Shown: in pieces, positions 13,809 to 28,776 of the stretch
How the letters are laid out: each line of letters opens with the position of its first letter
Numbering within the stretch: the first letter of the stretch is position 1
From: Datnioides undecimradiatus
Taxonomy: Eukaryota; Chordata; Actinopteri; Lobotiformes; Datnioididae
Direction: 5' to 3'
NCBI GenBank assembly: GCA_008933995.1
Contig: WARS01000025.1
Coordinates: 3,269,477-3,333,476 of the forward strand
Length of the DNA: 64,000 bases
Notes under the pieces: model-generated
The model's input: the letters and a program-made list of their open reading frames with translations, nothing else
What the model was told of the DNA's origin: nothing
The model's database searches: none
Program-made: the position numbers and the translations under genes

Positions 13809-16800
13809 GTCTGTGTTTTTTTGTTTTTTTTTTACTTCTCTGAGACTGACAGCTTTATGAGGCTGCAAAGCTTATTGGACAGAACTTGGAACTGACAGTT
13901 AAGCTGCTACTGCGGACGAGGGCCAAGCAATGATGGTGGCGGCAGAAGGAGAGGAGGACAGTGGTTTGGTTGGTTTGCCAGTTGTAGGAGCGGGCAGCTG
14001 AGACTAAACGGCAGTAATGGCCTAACGAGGAGAGATCTGGAGAGCCAAACCAGATGGAACGGCCACAGCCACGTGCCTGACTGGCAAAGCTCGTGGCTTG
14101 CTAGCCAAACACAGACACAGACAGAGAGATTTCCTAAAAGATGAAGACAAAAAGATGGGAGGAATGTGGAAATGAGACTCAGCGATATTGTCTCATCTAC
14201 ATCTCAATTTACTCTATTGTTTTATTACATATTCAATGCTTTTTTTGCCGGTCTTTCCTCTATCTTTTCTTCTCTTCTGCTCTTCTCACCTCCTCTCTAC
14301 ATCCTCTCCCAACCCAAAACCTTTTCCCTGATTGATATTCAGCACATTCAGTGACTAAGCTTTTTCGTCTTCCTCTATGTGCTAAGGGCTTAGCTTTAAT
14401 GAAAGGGGAGAAGTTGATTACATATGGGTAGCAAAAACTAGGTCTCCATCTCCAGGGAGGAGTGTAGTAGACGAGATGCCGCGCTGAGTTTTAGTCAACA
14501 ATGAAAGCAGACAGTAGGAAAAAAAGGAATTGGGGTTGGGGGGGTGTGCACATCAGCATGTCCTTGGAAGTCAAATTTCCCAGGGTGCTTAAGTGTCAGG
14601 AATCAAGGACGTGGAGAAAGGGATGAAAAATATCTACAGTGCTGGCTTTTTAGAGGATTCAGGCAGGTGCTACTAACACAAAGACACACTAAAAGACGCA
14701 TGCAGAGGCACATCTCTCAGCAGTTTGTGAAGCTGAAGTGCTACTGTGATGGCTAACCTAAATCCATCTCGGACTATTACAGCAGGGAGCAGTGACTGGA
14801 CTGAGGTTGTGCTGGCTGATGTCATGCTGGCAGACAACATTTCAACAGATAGAAGAGGAGCACATGGTATTCCCAGTGCTTTTATCCTTTTGCTAACAAA
14901 AGAGGATTGTACTGTACTGTACAAAAAAGGCTCATATTCCTCTTGAAACTTCTCCCACTGGATCATTCCCAATTTGTTTTGAGCTACATTGGAGGTAGGA
15001 AAGGAGGTAAAAACCATTAGAATCTCTATCTAAACTTATCTGACAACTTTTCTCACATCATGCTGGGTGCCTCTGCTCTTATTGTATTTTCTATTATAGT
15101 GATGAATGTTTATAGGAACTACATACCCTCCGAATAGTTTCTCTCTCACACACACACACTCAGTAACACACACTGTAGGTCTGTGTTGATATCCATGTTA
15201 AACAAACCAGTCCAGCCTCACAGCAGGGATGAATATCAAGCAGGAAAGCCTTGGCACTTGCTCAGAGATAGTGAGTGAGTGGAGGAAAGAGATTTAGGGT
15301 CGGTAGTGATTGAGTTTTACGTTCAACTGCTCAAAAGGAGTCACAAACAGTTTGTTTTGAAGGCATTTGTGCTAGTGATTCTGGGCTGGGTATTGCTCTT
15401 CTAGAAAAACACTTAATGAATTGTTGCGCTGGCTGCCACCCTGACTTGCAGTTGGCAGGAGTTGATGTGTAAAGGGGGAATGTGGGCGAAGATGCACAGA
15501 GAGCTGGGGCTGAGTCTCTGTGTGTGGAGAGGCCAGCGCTACAAAGCACCATACTCGCAGATACAACTGACATATTAATAGCCACGTAATAATCATTAAG
15601 CAGAAGAGGCAATAAGTTGGCCATATTCATGCTATCCTGGATATCTTAGCAGTGAAAATTATGTCCTTAGAGACACTTTTGACTGTCTTGAAAGTATATT
15701 CTAGTAAAATAAGAAATCCTGTCAAACAGAAATCATGTTTAAATTAACTCAACTAGAAACAACAAAGACTCACCTGTGAAAACACGGACTTCAAAATCCA
15801 TATAACTGTTCCAGTAACAATAGCACACTGGGTATCAATACCACTCATAACAACAATGAAAATGACGATCAATTGAAAAAAAAGTACCACGAATTGTACT
15901 AAGCATTTTTATGCTTTCTGAACTGCATACCTCTACCAAACTATTTTAGTTACACATGGTTTAGATTAACATGGTCCTTCTTTAAGTGCTTGTCTTGTCG
16001 GTTCATTCATGTCAAGTGTGTAGCGTTAGAACAGAAATTGCACCAGTTTGGGTGTAACTACATGTGTATCAATTCTGTAAACAGCATGCACGGCTGCCGC
16101 ACCTTCATCTTGTGTAAAGGTGAGATTTAGAGAGAAAGAGGAGAGAGAAGAGGAGAGAAGAACCTTTAGCTGACACAGGCCACTGATAATGTGTCTTAGT
16201 CTAGACAGTCGTGAGGACCCTGTGTGAACTCTGAGCTACACACACATTACAGAGGTGTGATGGCACAGGTGCTAAAGTATAGAAGAGACCACACCAAGAC
16301 ACAATCAACATTTTAAAAAGCTAAGCTATTTCACCAATTCTACTTTTATTCCTTAAAAACAAAAGTGTCTTTAACTGCAGATTGGCAATTACCATTCTAT
16401 GTGTGCAGGGGGGGGTCCCATAATCCTTTGGGAGCGCTGGTGTAGCTGAGATAAAAATCCACTTATTAAGGTCTGTGTTGAGGATGGGAAAAGAAAGGGC
16501 GAGGAGAGGAGGTGAGAGGAAAAGAGAAGGCTGTGAGGATAGGTGTGCAAGATTACAGATGTTAATTTTTCTTTCTCCATTTACTTGCCTCTGCTGGTTT
16601 TTCTTTCCATATCTCTTCCAGCATTTCTCACTGAGTCTCTCTCTCGCTCCTTACATCTCATTTATTTACTCTCTCACTTTCCATCCCTGCTGTCATTGTG
16701 TCTGTGAAGCAGCTTCAATACCTGAGGCACACTTCAAAGTCTTGATGTCAGACAGGCAGACCCAGGGACCCTTTTAAAGATGTTTACGCTGGCATCTGCT

Positions 16801-19800
16801 TAATGGGCGAGTCAGAGTAATCTAAATCGCAACTCACTGACACCGCTGCAGCTACATTAGAGGGTGTGTGTGAGCATGTGCGTGTGTGAGATGAGTAGGA
16901 GGACAAGCTGAGCAATATAAGAATGTGCAAATAAACCAAAACAAACAAACACACAAACAGGTGCTGGGAGATGCAACTGATGTTTGCAGGAGACTTAATA
17001 CATGTGGTGGCTAATAGATGCTTCCAAACACAACACAACTATCATGCAAATGCAAATATATGGAAATGTCTCATTCATTACATCTCACAGTCACACACAC
17101 ACTTCAATCTGCAGCCTCACAACTCTTCACTGCTGTTGAGCCAAGCTACAGTGCAGCCTAGCCTAGCATCGCCTCCCTGACTGGCTGCTAGCATTTACTG
17201 CAGGGAGGAGAGGGAATGACCCAGTTGTGAGGCAAACTGTTCTCTGCAGAGAGAGAGAGAAAGGAAGAGCGACACACGAAAGAAAGAGGGGAGAGGTGGA
17301 GGAGAGAAAAAAGGTGTGTGGGGGCACTGGTCGCCCCAAGAGACCCACGGCGTGCAATGATTGGCTACAGGCACGCAGGGAACGAGGTAGTGAGAGAGGG
17401 AGGGGAGGCAGAGGGCTCACCTGCAGTGGTGTGTCCTCTATAGCTGCACAGACTAGGCCATAAATCACAGGGACTTGGAGAGAGCAGGTAAGTTGGAAAG
17501 AAAAGGATGGCGGTATAGCAGAGAGAAAGGGGTAAAGAATAAGAGAAAGAGGGATGAGTTGCTTCTAGGAATCCAAAGAGTGAGAGTTATTGCAGAAATA
17601 TGGGTGCTACATGCACTACCACTGACACAAAATGGGGAGAAAATGGATCTGCTTCAACCAGTCATCCATCAACGATTTTGAGAAAATCCATTACATACAA
17701 AGTGATGAAAGTTTGTGTAGAGTGGGATGAAAAAGAAAGAGAGACATACTCGACAAGGGGAACATTACTTTGTTTCTGATAAAGCAGCTCTGGAATGAAA
17801 AGGACATTAATCTTCACGTATCCTTGATCATCATGAACCTGAATTTATGGCTAGTTATGACTATAAAAGTAAATAATGTGCCTCTCATACTAAAATAATG
17901 GTCTGGTCCTGGCAAGGTTACTGCTAGCCACCCATCCATTGAGCTACACAGGAACACACTATGTGATTAGTTGCTAGACATTGTATTGATTTTCTACTGC
18001 TGCAGCACAAATTAACAATTGCCATGCAATGACTTGGTTCTCTCACACAGGCAAATGCCAGCACATGAAACCAAATTGAAATGATAATTAATACACTGTA
18101 ATTTTGTCGGGGTGCAGCTACTATAAACTTTTCTATACCATTTAATTAACAATAAATCACTTTTAGGAATTGTTAATTAAGCGTTGGAGAGCCCATGCCT
18201 TCACAGTCTGCTACACAAGAGTAATTAATGCCAATTCAAGCGCTTCTTCCAATGCACAGGAAAAAAGCAGTGTATTCTTTCTTCAGCAGCAGCCACAGAG
18301 GGTGATTCTTAACTGTTCAGCCACCTTTGACATGAGTAGAAGTCTGTTTAAATGTGTAATTGTGTGTGGGGGAGACAGCTATGTTTGGAGTGTTTCTCTG
18401 TGGTTACCTACTCAACGATCTATCACTAGAAGAGAGAGAAAGCTTGGACATAATTACATTCCCATTTGCTGGCTTGACATAGACTTGATATGGCTGAAGA
18501 ATGTTAATAGTGATGCTAATTAACTGGGTGAGTAGATCTGGGCTTTAAGGGTGAACTTGACAGGGCAATGTAGAGAAAGAACCTCAGTGTGTTGTAAGAG
18601 TATAAACATTTGAAAGATGTAACTAAGCAATTATCTTATGTCACCTGAAGCATGGCTGCATTGTCAAATGCCTTTGTGAGCCCCAAACTATCAAAGTGTC
18701 CATTAGCTGTTGGAAGTTTTTAAGTATATCTGTGATGTTTATAGATTTTAGTCCAGATTTTTCTTTACTCTACTGCCGCTGCTTATCCGCTTCCCTGTTA
18801 GTCTTCAAACTCGACCCGTCTTTTGGTGTAGATCAAGATGCCTGAGCATATGTGGACTTGTGCAAAGAGAGTGTGTTTACAGCACATATTTGGAGTTAGC
18901 AGTTTTTATTACAAAGCTGGATTAAGCAGCTAATTTTGGGCTTAACTGAGGCTTTCCAGAATCACAAAGCTAGATCAGTTTTAAACTCAAAAGATGGCTA
19001 ACGTGCTTCAGAGCATGGTTAGTTCAGTCATAGGGCCAGATCGAAATGTTCAATCAGTCCGCCCACTAATCAATCAGCTGGCAGAAAACAGTGAGTCATC
19101 ATTCTGACACATTGGCAACTTATAATGAGCAGAGAGACATCAAAGCAGATGAGTGGAATAATTTAGATTTTTATTGCTTTTCCTTCTATGTGACTTTGGA
19201 CTTGCCAATAATGCATTTGAATAAGTTTCTACTATTTCTCAGTTTAATAAAAATAGTTTTAATAAGCCTTCAGTGTGTTGATGTTGCAATTTACCGTATG
19301 GTTATCATAATCCAAAACAGCATCAGTTGAAAACTTGTTTTTTACATTTTACTCCACAGTCAGCTGTCTGCATTTACTGTGTTAGTGGAGACAGGTAACC
19401 CAGAGAGAGTCTGACTAAGTCAAACTTGCTTTGTGATATAGGCCCCATGCCTGTTTGGCAAAGCCATCTTCACTGAGCAGCTTGTAAACACACCCAGGCT
19501 GCCAGCTTCTCATTGGACAGCCATACAACAACATGCTAATTAGAATAGATAGAAGGAGAGGGAAGGAAAGAGAGAATGATAAGCAAAGCAAAGCACGTTG
19601 AGGAGAGAAAGAGAAGGATGTTCAGCTAAGAAGAGGCATAGCAAGACAAATGAAAACCAGTAGAAACAAGTGAAAAGATAGAAATTATAAAGACGGGGAC
19701 ATACAAAGGAAAGAAGGGAGTATTTGGTGCTGCAGCCTGTAATTCACCTGCGACTAGATTACGAAATTTACTCACAACACCATCCATGTTTGCTGTTTCT

Positions 19801-21218
19801 TAAGGGTTGGTATCTTAACAAGGCTGAGACTACAGTCCCCACTATCTGAGCCACTGACGAACAATCTGCATGAATATTTAAATGAATCGCAAATTAAGCA
19901 TTTCCCAGCTTCACAAAGCCACCCCACAATTTTCGCTTTGCTCACTGTGGTCTGGCATTGCACAGCAGGCATTTGCTCAGATTACAGGCATTGTCAATGT
20001 GTACCAGAATTACTCTGTGACTGGTTTAGCCTCATCAAAAATTCAACATTATAAACTTCACAAATGTACGACTGTATTGGACTGCGGGAGAGTTCTAACG
20101 TTTCCATGTTATGTTCATGTCGTACCACACACAGTAGACTTCAATATATTCTTAACAGTCAAAACCTGGTAAAATTGCTGCAGTTTTTCACTCCACACAG
20201 GTTTAAACACATATAATTACACAAAAGTCATTTGAAGTGACAAAATTCTGTTCGCTTCTGCTGAAGCACCGGATGAAACAGCCTCTGAGAAACATAAAAA
20301 AACGACAGGCACGAATTATACTCACGATCAAAGCACAGATTCCATATTCCATGTCAGCCCTTTGATTTGTTTATGTCCCCAGACCTTGACTCATCTTTCT
20401 GAGCAGCCAACCTTGTCTTAACCCTGAGCCAGCAACACATCAGAGTCAACTACAGTTCAAACTGCCAGGAAACGGAAAGATCAGACTGAAGTTAGTCATT
20501 TTCTCTCTCCAACTTCTCTGCTGGCTCAAGCCTTTCAACTCCACGTACACACTGCGGAGAATAGCCACTCAAATCACTCACAGCTCAATAGGCTGCCACA
20601 TACTCGTACTCTTCTCAATAGGTGCAGACTCACAAGAGTGAAATGAACATCAAACTCTATTTCACCACTCTCACCCTCTCCTCCCCTCAGACTGTCTCCC
20701 TTTACCCTTTCTCGACATTCTCTCCATCTCTGCAGCTTTCACCCATCATACTTGCTCACCAATTTGCCCTCTACACACTTTCAGACTCTCTCTGCCGTGC
20801 TCTCCTTTCTGTAGCCTTTCGCCCACTCTCTTCCTCTTTCCCATTTCAGAAAAGATCTGTGTAAATTAAAAAAAATGATTTCTGCAAGCCTTGTGTCTCA
20901 ATACTAATTCAATTTCATAGGAAGGTCGGAAAGGCGTTAGAAATATCCAGCAGCGTAACATCGAGTTGACGTTCCGAGGTAGTTTAATTTCACTCTGACT
21001 AAGAGCTGTTGCAGCTAATAGGCAAGTCAACAGCATCTAGGCTGCAGCACTACATGGACCATGATTCATAGCTGGAGGCTCACCTTTGCGACAAGCTGCA
21101 GCAACACCGGAGCTTAAAGCAATCGAGTGGTTCTAACTTAGTGTGCGTTTGTGTGTGTATGTGTGTGCAAACATGGTGTCATCCTGCAGTGAAGCAGCTG
21201 GTTACCAAGGTTAGTTTT

Positions 21219-21224
21219 GTGTGT

Positions 21225-21261
<37 letters not shown>
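21219..21261. repeat. (GT)n microsatellite
   Basis: GT units with one AT interruption; shorter GT runs lie nearby at 21142-21168 and 21651-21668. Confidence 0.95.
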
Positions 21262-21263
<2 letters not shown>

Positions 21264-22572
21264 CGCACCATTGCCCTGCTCAGCCTGTGGCAGCTCATCA
21301 ATTATAAAGGAGCACTGGAAAGGAGGGATAAGGCAGCAATGGCATCTATAAATACACACCTGAATGACACACGTGAGGTGAACATCTATTTTTGCATACG
21401 ACCACGTACACACACACGAAGGTTGACAGCCTAACACGCTGAACGCACGAGCAATGTCATCCACCATATCAGGGCACTTTGTGTATCTGTTGAGTCAGGC
21501 AGGCAGGGTGCACAGTGGTTGCTCTTTGCTAACCTGAGCGCCATGTGATACTCTGTCTAAATCAGAGGAGAGATTGCTTTCCCCCTCTTCCCTCATGTCT
21601 TTCATCAACTAAACACTGTGTCTCGCTGAATGGCCAAATGGAAAAGTTGAGGTGTGTGTGTGTGTGTACGTGTTTGTGCGTGCATCTGTGTGTGTGAGAG
21701 AATTCCGTAATGGTCTGGAAGACATGGTCTATCACTCCCTGGTGGCCCCTTGCTTTCCACCTTACTCTCTGTTTCCATGTCCCTCCACAGTTTCATTTTT
21801 CCTCCTGTTGGATTATTTAGCCCTTAGTTTATCTCTGCATCCATCCGTCTCCGCTTTCTGACTCTCACCCTCGCCATGTGTTGCACATTCAATCTCCCAG
21901 CAATATATCCCTCTCTGCATCTCTCCATCTGTCTTTTCTGTTTCGCCATCATGCATCCATCCATCTACCCGTCTCTCTCTTCATCTCCTCCTTGTCTTTT
22001 TTAAACTCTACATCGGTTCTATCCTCCAACCATGCCCACTCTCCCTGCATTTTCCTCTCTGTTCACCCTATTTACCATTCCTCATCCCCCTCTCTTTCCC
22101 TTTCTCCTCCCAGTTCTACCCCATATCCATCTACAAGCGAACACTAAGGCTCCCCGACTGAATTCAACATGGACTCTGCCTGCTGCCCATTCAGACTGCC
22201 TGGCTAGTGGACGAGGGGTTTTTTGTTGGCAGCAGGCACAGCAAGTATTGTGGGGATTGAGAGCACACGAGGCAAACACTACCTTCTGATCCTCTTCCCA
22301 GGCCATTACTGGACTTCACTTCTCATTAGCTCCCATGATTTTCTGCACAGAATTGTCTAATATATACACAGAGACTCATATACAAGTATGAAGCACACAC
22401 ATACACACCTGCTATTTACCTCCCTAAATCTAGAGGAAAAATTGGACTTTGGAAGGGGGCCTAGTGAAACATTGTGCACCAAGCAATTACCAGAGGAAGA
22501 TGTATGTAGAAACAATTGGCCAGGAACAATGGTGAAAAAAAAGAGCTCCAAAAAAAAAGCATAAGGTGACAG

Positions 22573-22606
22573 TGGGTGGGGGGGCTGGAGGGGGGCTGCA
22601 GAGGGG
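22573..22606 (+). repeat. G-rich stretch with G-quadruplex pattern
   Basis: Four runs of at least three G separated by loops of 1, 5 and 7 bases. It would fold on the non-coding strand of plxna4. Confidence 0.6.
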
Positions 22607-24386
22607 TTTCCGTTGACCGATTCCCCTTGACGTGCCTTTCTTTCTCTACAACATACTGCAAAGGAAAGCCAGATAACAGACAAGAGTTAACACAGCGAGA
22701 CGAAAACACGACCACATTAATATTGTGTGTTCAATCAGCCTTATAGCTGTGAGGTGGACAGCACCTGTCATCGAATACCAGCCCGCTATCATCGGATCAG
22801 ATCATCCTAATGTGCACTCAGTCTATTGTATGAGCACGATGTGTGTGCTGTGCTTCCCTGGGAATTAAATACAGAGTGTGTACCACAATATACTCTCAGA
22901 TTGTGTGTGTGTGTGCCTTCTCTGCGACGATGCATTCTATACATTCCATCCTGTGCGTGGAACAGCCTGTGCTACCATGGCAACTCACGGCTGAGCTTGC
23001 TTTAGTGTGTGCTGCTACGCTAGCTGCTGTGGGAGCAGCAACACACATACACACACTGCCAAGGCAACTAGGAACTGCTGAGGAATACTTAACAGTACGG
23101 GAACATTGACATTCTGGGAATACGGGCTGAATACAGCAGCGGTTTAGACCACTGGCTAGAATGAATAGACCATTGGGTGGAGTTGTAATGGCTACTGGCC
23201 AGGGTGATAGTAGCAGTGTGTACAAGTGTGTGCACCTGTGTTGACGAGCATTGTGTTTGTAGCTTAACAAGGGTGGGGAGGGGGCTAAAATCATAAAACA
23301 CTGTCCGCACATACATGCACACGCGATGCCTGCCCGTCCTAAAGCATATTTCATCATTAGCTCTAAGCAGTTAATCCTCTGCTCCACTGACCACGGCTCA
23401 GCTCAGCCCATTTCAATAATCTGCATCTGGGGCTAACCAACCCATCATATACACACACACACATGCACAGCAAGCACACACACGCATACAAAACAAGGAC
23501 ACAATCAACTCACAAAACATATGGGAATGGTCCAGAGCAATAAATATCTCAAGGAAAAGCTCTCACACTCACACACGTGTATCTATCCTTCCATAATCAG
23601 TAAAGCCAGTTAGCAGAGCCGCCCCTGTTCATTTATTAGACAGGGAATGCCACAATAATGCTGTGTTAATTGTGACTGTTATAAGTTCAAAGAAAGTAAT
23701 TGGACATATATTTCAATCAATATGTGGCTCTGCAATCTAAATTACTGCTACCTGATTAGATGAGAAGGTTTAAATTGTTGCTGTGCATAAATCCATTTTA
23801 ATATTTATTCTATCATTACACTACAAAGCCTTTGAGTAGCTAAAAGCAATCAGTATCCTCACACGTCTTCGCAGGGAGGTGATACAGAATGTCAACTTTT
23901 TACTGATATTGTTAGAAGCACATTTCATCCATTTCACAATGATGTTAAATTATTTCCCCTAATCTCTATCAACTATTAAACATACTGCAGACAACCTGAA
24001 CAAATTTCTATATTCAGAGGAAATTTTCATTTACAGCAGGGAATTTCATATTTTTAATGTTTCAGGTAGACATGTGAGGCATGGGAGAGGGAACCGAGTC
24101 AAAGAGTGACACGGCAGAGGAAAACAACTGGGTGGAAACCTTAAACAAAAGATAAATTGCATGTTTGTGATGAGGAGGGCAAAAGACAGGTAGAGAGAAA
24201 AAAAATGATTACTGTAGCCTGGAAAGCGCTGTACAGAGTATGAAACTTGGGATGAAAATTGGCAGAGGTTGCGTCAAAAGTGAGAGTTTGACCTTTCCCT
24301 TCCTGACAACAACCATTAACCATTCAGCGTCAGAATTGACCTGTTTCTTGCTCATGCCGTCTCCCCTGACAACGTTAAATGACAGA

Positions 24387-24412
24387 TCTCTCTCTCTCTC
24401 TCTCTCTCTCTC
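24387..24412. repeat. (TC)n microsatellite
   Basis: 13 TC units within a pyrimidine-rich stretch. Confidence 0.95.
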
Positions 24413-27400
24413 CCCCATTCCAGCTCTCCTCCTTTTCTTCAAGAATCTATAGCTTTGCAAATTACTATACATTTACCCCTCTGTGTCACTCCCCATGTTT
24501 CCATGTCACACACGTTTTCTACATCCCTTCCCTATTTCTTTCTGTGTGCTTGCTTTTTCTTCTTCTTCCCTCTTCCCTCTTCCCTGTCTGGAACAGACTG
24601 AGAAGTGGTAGCTGTGGTTAAGGGGTGAACGAATTGTCGCAACCAAACATGCTGCTCTTTGCCCTTTGGCCAAATGCTGACAAACACTCTGTGGAAAAGA
24701 TGTTTTTCCCCTTTCTTTTTCCCCCTCACTGCATCGTCACTCCAAGAAGCACTCACTTGTCTGCCTTTCTGGTAGTGTTTTACGTAAACTGGTAATATCT
24801 AGGGCACAGAAACACACATGTATCCTCAGCTTCTTCAACCTCGCTACTTTTGCATGCTATGCCTTGCTCATTTTTGTGCCGCTTATTCTGTCAGTTCAAG
24901 TTCAAGGTTAGCTGCTCATTGTATTGAGCGCCAATGTTCCCCCATCGGGACGAACAGAGTGGAGCTGCATTAGCACCTCGGCAGGCGGCCCTCAATCTCA
25001 TCTCTTCCCTCTCTTCACACCTCCCTCTCGTCCCCTCGTCCACCTCCCTATCCATGGCCCCATGGAGGTACCTGGTCAGCCTTTGTCCAGCAGCGTGTAG
25101 TGTGTGGGTGTAAGTTGTTCACTGATGCGTGCAAGTGTGCTTATCTCAATACATGCAATCGTGTGCAGTGTGTGAGTATCATGCATGTGTGTCCACACAG
25201 ACGTGTACCTGTCATGCAAATGTGTAGCCTGACCAGATGACCATGAACTAAACCAAAGCCTGCAGGGGGTTAAGGCTTTCCCCTTGACCTGCTGCTGTGC
25301 ACTGACCTGCAGTAAATGGGTTTAAACCTTGCCCAGCCACAGCCTTTTATCTCCATCACATCTCCATCTCCTAAAAGCCACAGACCAGCGCGCACACAAA
25401 CTGACCGACGGACAGGCTGACAGTAGCCATATGGTCCATTCACTTCCAATGGCAGGAGGTAGTCATCAAAGAGCTCTCACAGCAACTCCACTCAGCCATG
25501 GACAGATAGACGGAGGGAGGTAGAGAGATGAAGGGAAAGGGAAGAGGGAAATTATGAGGAGAGGGCAAACAGAGGTGGAGAAAGGGAGGGGAGGAAAAGA
25601 AATAGAACAAGAAAGACGTGGGATGTGCTGTGAACAGCAGAGAGGAAAAGACATACTATCAATTCAAAAGAGCTAGAAGCAAGGTGGAAATGAAGAGAGA
25701 GGAAGATGCATGGAGGTGTTTAGATCACATAAGTCCTGTGTGATGGGAGATTTTAAGTGCAAGACAGTACAGGACGGGCATGGCAATATCTGTTAGTATG
25801 TACAGAATACTACTGGTTTGACAGCACTGCCTGTTTTATGCTGACATGACGGTGTTATGAAATTCAGCTTAGGCTGTGTCGATCTGGATTTTACACAACA
25901 CAGCCACTCAGCATCAGAGATCTGAGTGAAGGGCTATGTATGTGTGCGTATGTGGTCTTGTAATACTATCCTTGTGAGGATGAATTGAAAATTGGTAGAC
26001 TATCAGAGCAAAGTGAGGAAGTTTTGACTGGTCCTTACATCTTCAAAGGACTGTTTGAGAGTAAAGACTTGGTTTAAAAAGCACTGGTGAAAGTTTAATC
26101 TAGCCTTTCTTTCACATATCGACTTTATTCTTCGATTGGTGAATTTAGTTTTTTTTTCTTCTCGGGCAAACCCTCCTTCTCAAGATTTTATGTCACTTTT
26201 ACTTTCCCACGCCCTCCAAGATCATCCTTCTGCTTATACACCTCAGTACATCTCCCCCACCACAGTGATCTTCTCATTTCATCACCACAGCCAGCATCTA
26301 GCCTCCAGAGAAATATGTCCTTTCTTCATGGCTCTACATTGCATAAATATACTCTACAGTAATGGAGTCTAATTACCAAAGTTTCTCTCTGTTGCAACCT
26401 CAAATATTGTCCTTAGCTCCATCTAATCTGTGCTTAGAGTTGAAGTTAAGGTTAAGCATGTATTTGTGACAATTAAGGTTAGCTTTAGGGGTGAGGAAAT
26501 GCATTATGTTAATGACAGTGCCCATCGATATATAAGTTAAGCCATTTCTGTAGTCTGGTCCACAGGCCTCGTGTTATACTAGCAACATTCTACCCTCACC
26601 CCATTACATAAAACAATTTCACAAGCAAATTGAATTTAATTCACTCAACTTCCTGCCCAGCTCAACTTCATGATGTCATAAACGCGTGCCTGTAAACAGT
26701 AACATTTAGCTCACCCCAAACACCATTGCATTAAAGTCCATCCACTCTCTTTTACCGTAATGCTTATATTTATTTAGGGTGACGTGTTAGTCACAGGATC
26801 GTAAATAACGTGGAAAAAACAGGAAGAGTGAAAAGGACTGAGTGAGAGAATAAAGGGAGAGAAAGGAGGAGGAGGGGCTTTGAGGGATGGAACAAGTAAG
26901 GTAGAGGAGTGTATATAAATCAACATCCATTAGCCGTGGGGTTATAAAGTCACTGATGAAGGAGGTGGACCTTTTATTGTCTTGTTGTTGTCTTTTATTG
27001 CTTGTGATGTCATCTAATGGTATACAGTTAACGACAGGGGAGGGGAAGTATATACATGGGAGGGGAGGATGGGGTTGTAATGGGGCTGTGTGTGGATGTG
27101 TGTACGCCCCAGCTGACACAAGATATTGATCACCTTTTGTCTGTGGGGTTTTTTTTTAGCCTAAATATACCATGTGTGCACAATCAGATCTTCATTCATG
27201 TTCAGTTTGAATGAGAGCTATGCCAAAATCCCACAGACATGATTCTCTGAAGTACCAAAATGTGGTTTTGAGAGGGATGTCTGTAGAAAGCCAAGAAAAG
27301 CACAAAGAAAACCAGGGAAAATGTTTCTAACATCCTGGAGCAAAAACAATATTCATAAAACCCTGAAAACATCTTGGAATGCTTTTGAAACTCTAAGCCA

Positions 27401-28501
27401 CTACATTGCCTTTTCCTAACTGGCGTTCACCATCACAGATTAGCAGTAGGTATTAAATATGATTACATATTTTCCTTGTTTGAAACATCTGCCTACGTGT
27501 TGGTTATTGTCTCACAAGACGGAAAACTGCTGTCTCAACCACTCTGCTCCTGTATAGAGCAAAAACAACAAACACAGTCAGGGGCTCATAATCAACAAAA
27601 ACAAACAATGTAAATCTAGCACTCTTGTCTGGCTGCTCATTGGTAGAAAAACACCTCTTAACATCAGTTGCTTGTTCTGGCTCTACTGCATCTTTGTTTA
27701 ATTTTCTCCTTTCCGTCTTTCATATTGTTCCCCTCAAATTGTACCCCATACAAACAGTCTCCCACTCTTTAATACATGCATTTCTGGAATATAGTCCATC
27801 TCTGTTCAAACTCAACCTTCATTTGCCTCCCTCACTCCATCCCTTTCTCTTCCCTGCTCAATGTGTAATACAGTGTTCCTCAGGCCCGTGCGCCTCACTG
27901 GCCTGGCCACGCCAGAATTAGTCTCAGTCATGGCTCTACAGTATATGTGTGTGAGCAGGAGGAAAAGCACAGGAGCTACCACCCGTCTATCACACCTAGC
28001 AGCAGTGCATCATCCCATTAGCCCAGAAAAGGGCTGCCACATGGGGGAGGGCACAGGGGCAGGAGGAAAGTCCAAGGTGGAAGACTCAACATGCCCAAAA
28101 CCAGCTTATCCAATGCTGTTTAACTCTGAGGGGACAAATCTTGTTTAGCCAAGGGCTTTGCTGTCACACAGAATGTGACATGTTTTTCAAGGGAGAGACA
28201 GTTTTGGTCAAAGATGGCTGACACTCTCAGCAGCAAAAAAATTCCATTGGTTTACAGCTTTAAAGCCAACACAGTCCATTTCCTGAAATGACTAATAATG
28301 TAATTATCTAGACTCCCTGTGACAACATTTCCAAATTAATAGACAAAAATAGAAAAATGCTGAATTATGAATAATTTGACTAATGCTGTTGAGTTCCTTG
28401 TACTGATGCAGCTAAGTAAATAACCTAAGAACGATGTATTTCATTCTATTCTGATCCCCCAATTTGCCTCAAGAAACAGATAAGAAACTTTACCTAATCG
28501 A

Positions 28502-28559
28502 TTCTGCAACATGCTGATCTGTGCTGTCTAGCAAGTTCTGCAACATGCTGATGTGTGCT
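28502..28559. repeat. Local 24-bp direct duplication
   Basis: Two copies (28502-28525 and 28536-28559) that differ by one base in a GATSTG step, separated by 10 bp. The shared core is TTCTGCAACATGCTGAT. Confidence 0.85.
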
Positions 28560-28744
28560 ACAATCTGCCCCCTGGGCTCTGGATTTTCTACAAGTCCAAA
28601 GTGAAGGAAAAGTACAGTGGATACTCCTGATACTGGGTGTATACAAGTGTATGTGTGATATATGGTGCAGTGGATGAGGAGGATGTTGAAAGATACCAGA
28701 TAGGCTTGGCTCTAGAAATAAAACCCCCTCAGGGGTTTTCCTGA

Positions 28745-28776
28745 CCCCCCCCCCCCCCCCAAAACACACACACACA
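28745..28776. repeat. Poly-C run joined to a CA tract
   Basis: 16 C residues, then AAA, then about 6 CA units. On the plxna4 sense strand this is GT followed by poly-G, about 300 nt into the intron after the second coding exon. Confidence 0.95.

Larger units (their letters stand above)
10001..20000 (-). other. plxna4 intron, middle part: no genes seen
   Basis: Intronic, AT-leaning sequence without recognisable exons. It contains the longest GT tract of the window (10751-10826), a CA tract at 13.8 kb, purine-rich stretches at about 16130-16160, 17245-17310 and 19550-19700, and an AT-rich block with several TTAATTAA-like cores near 18060-18250 that may be conserved noncoding DNA. A 117-codon frame at 18170-18523 has no recognisable domain and is within chance expectation. 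Confidence 0.65.

Noticed and set aside
22896-23387. 163-codon minus-strand frame
   Set aside because: Same strand as plxna4, but no plexin or other domain; rich in His/Thr/Cys from CA-repeat-like DNA and without convincing splice sites.
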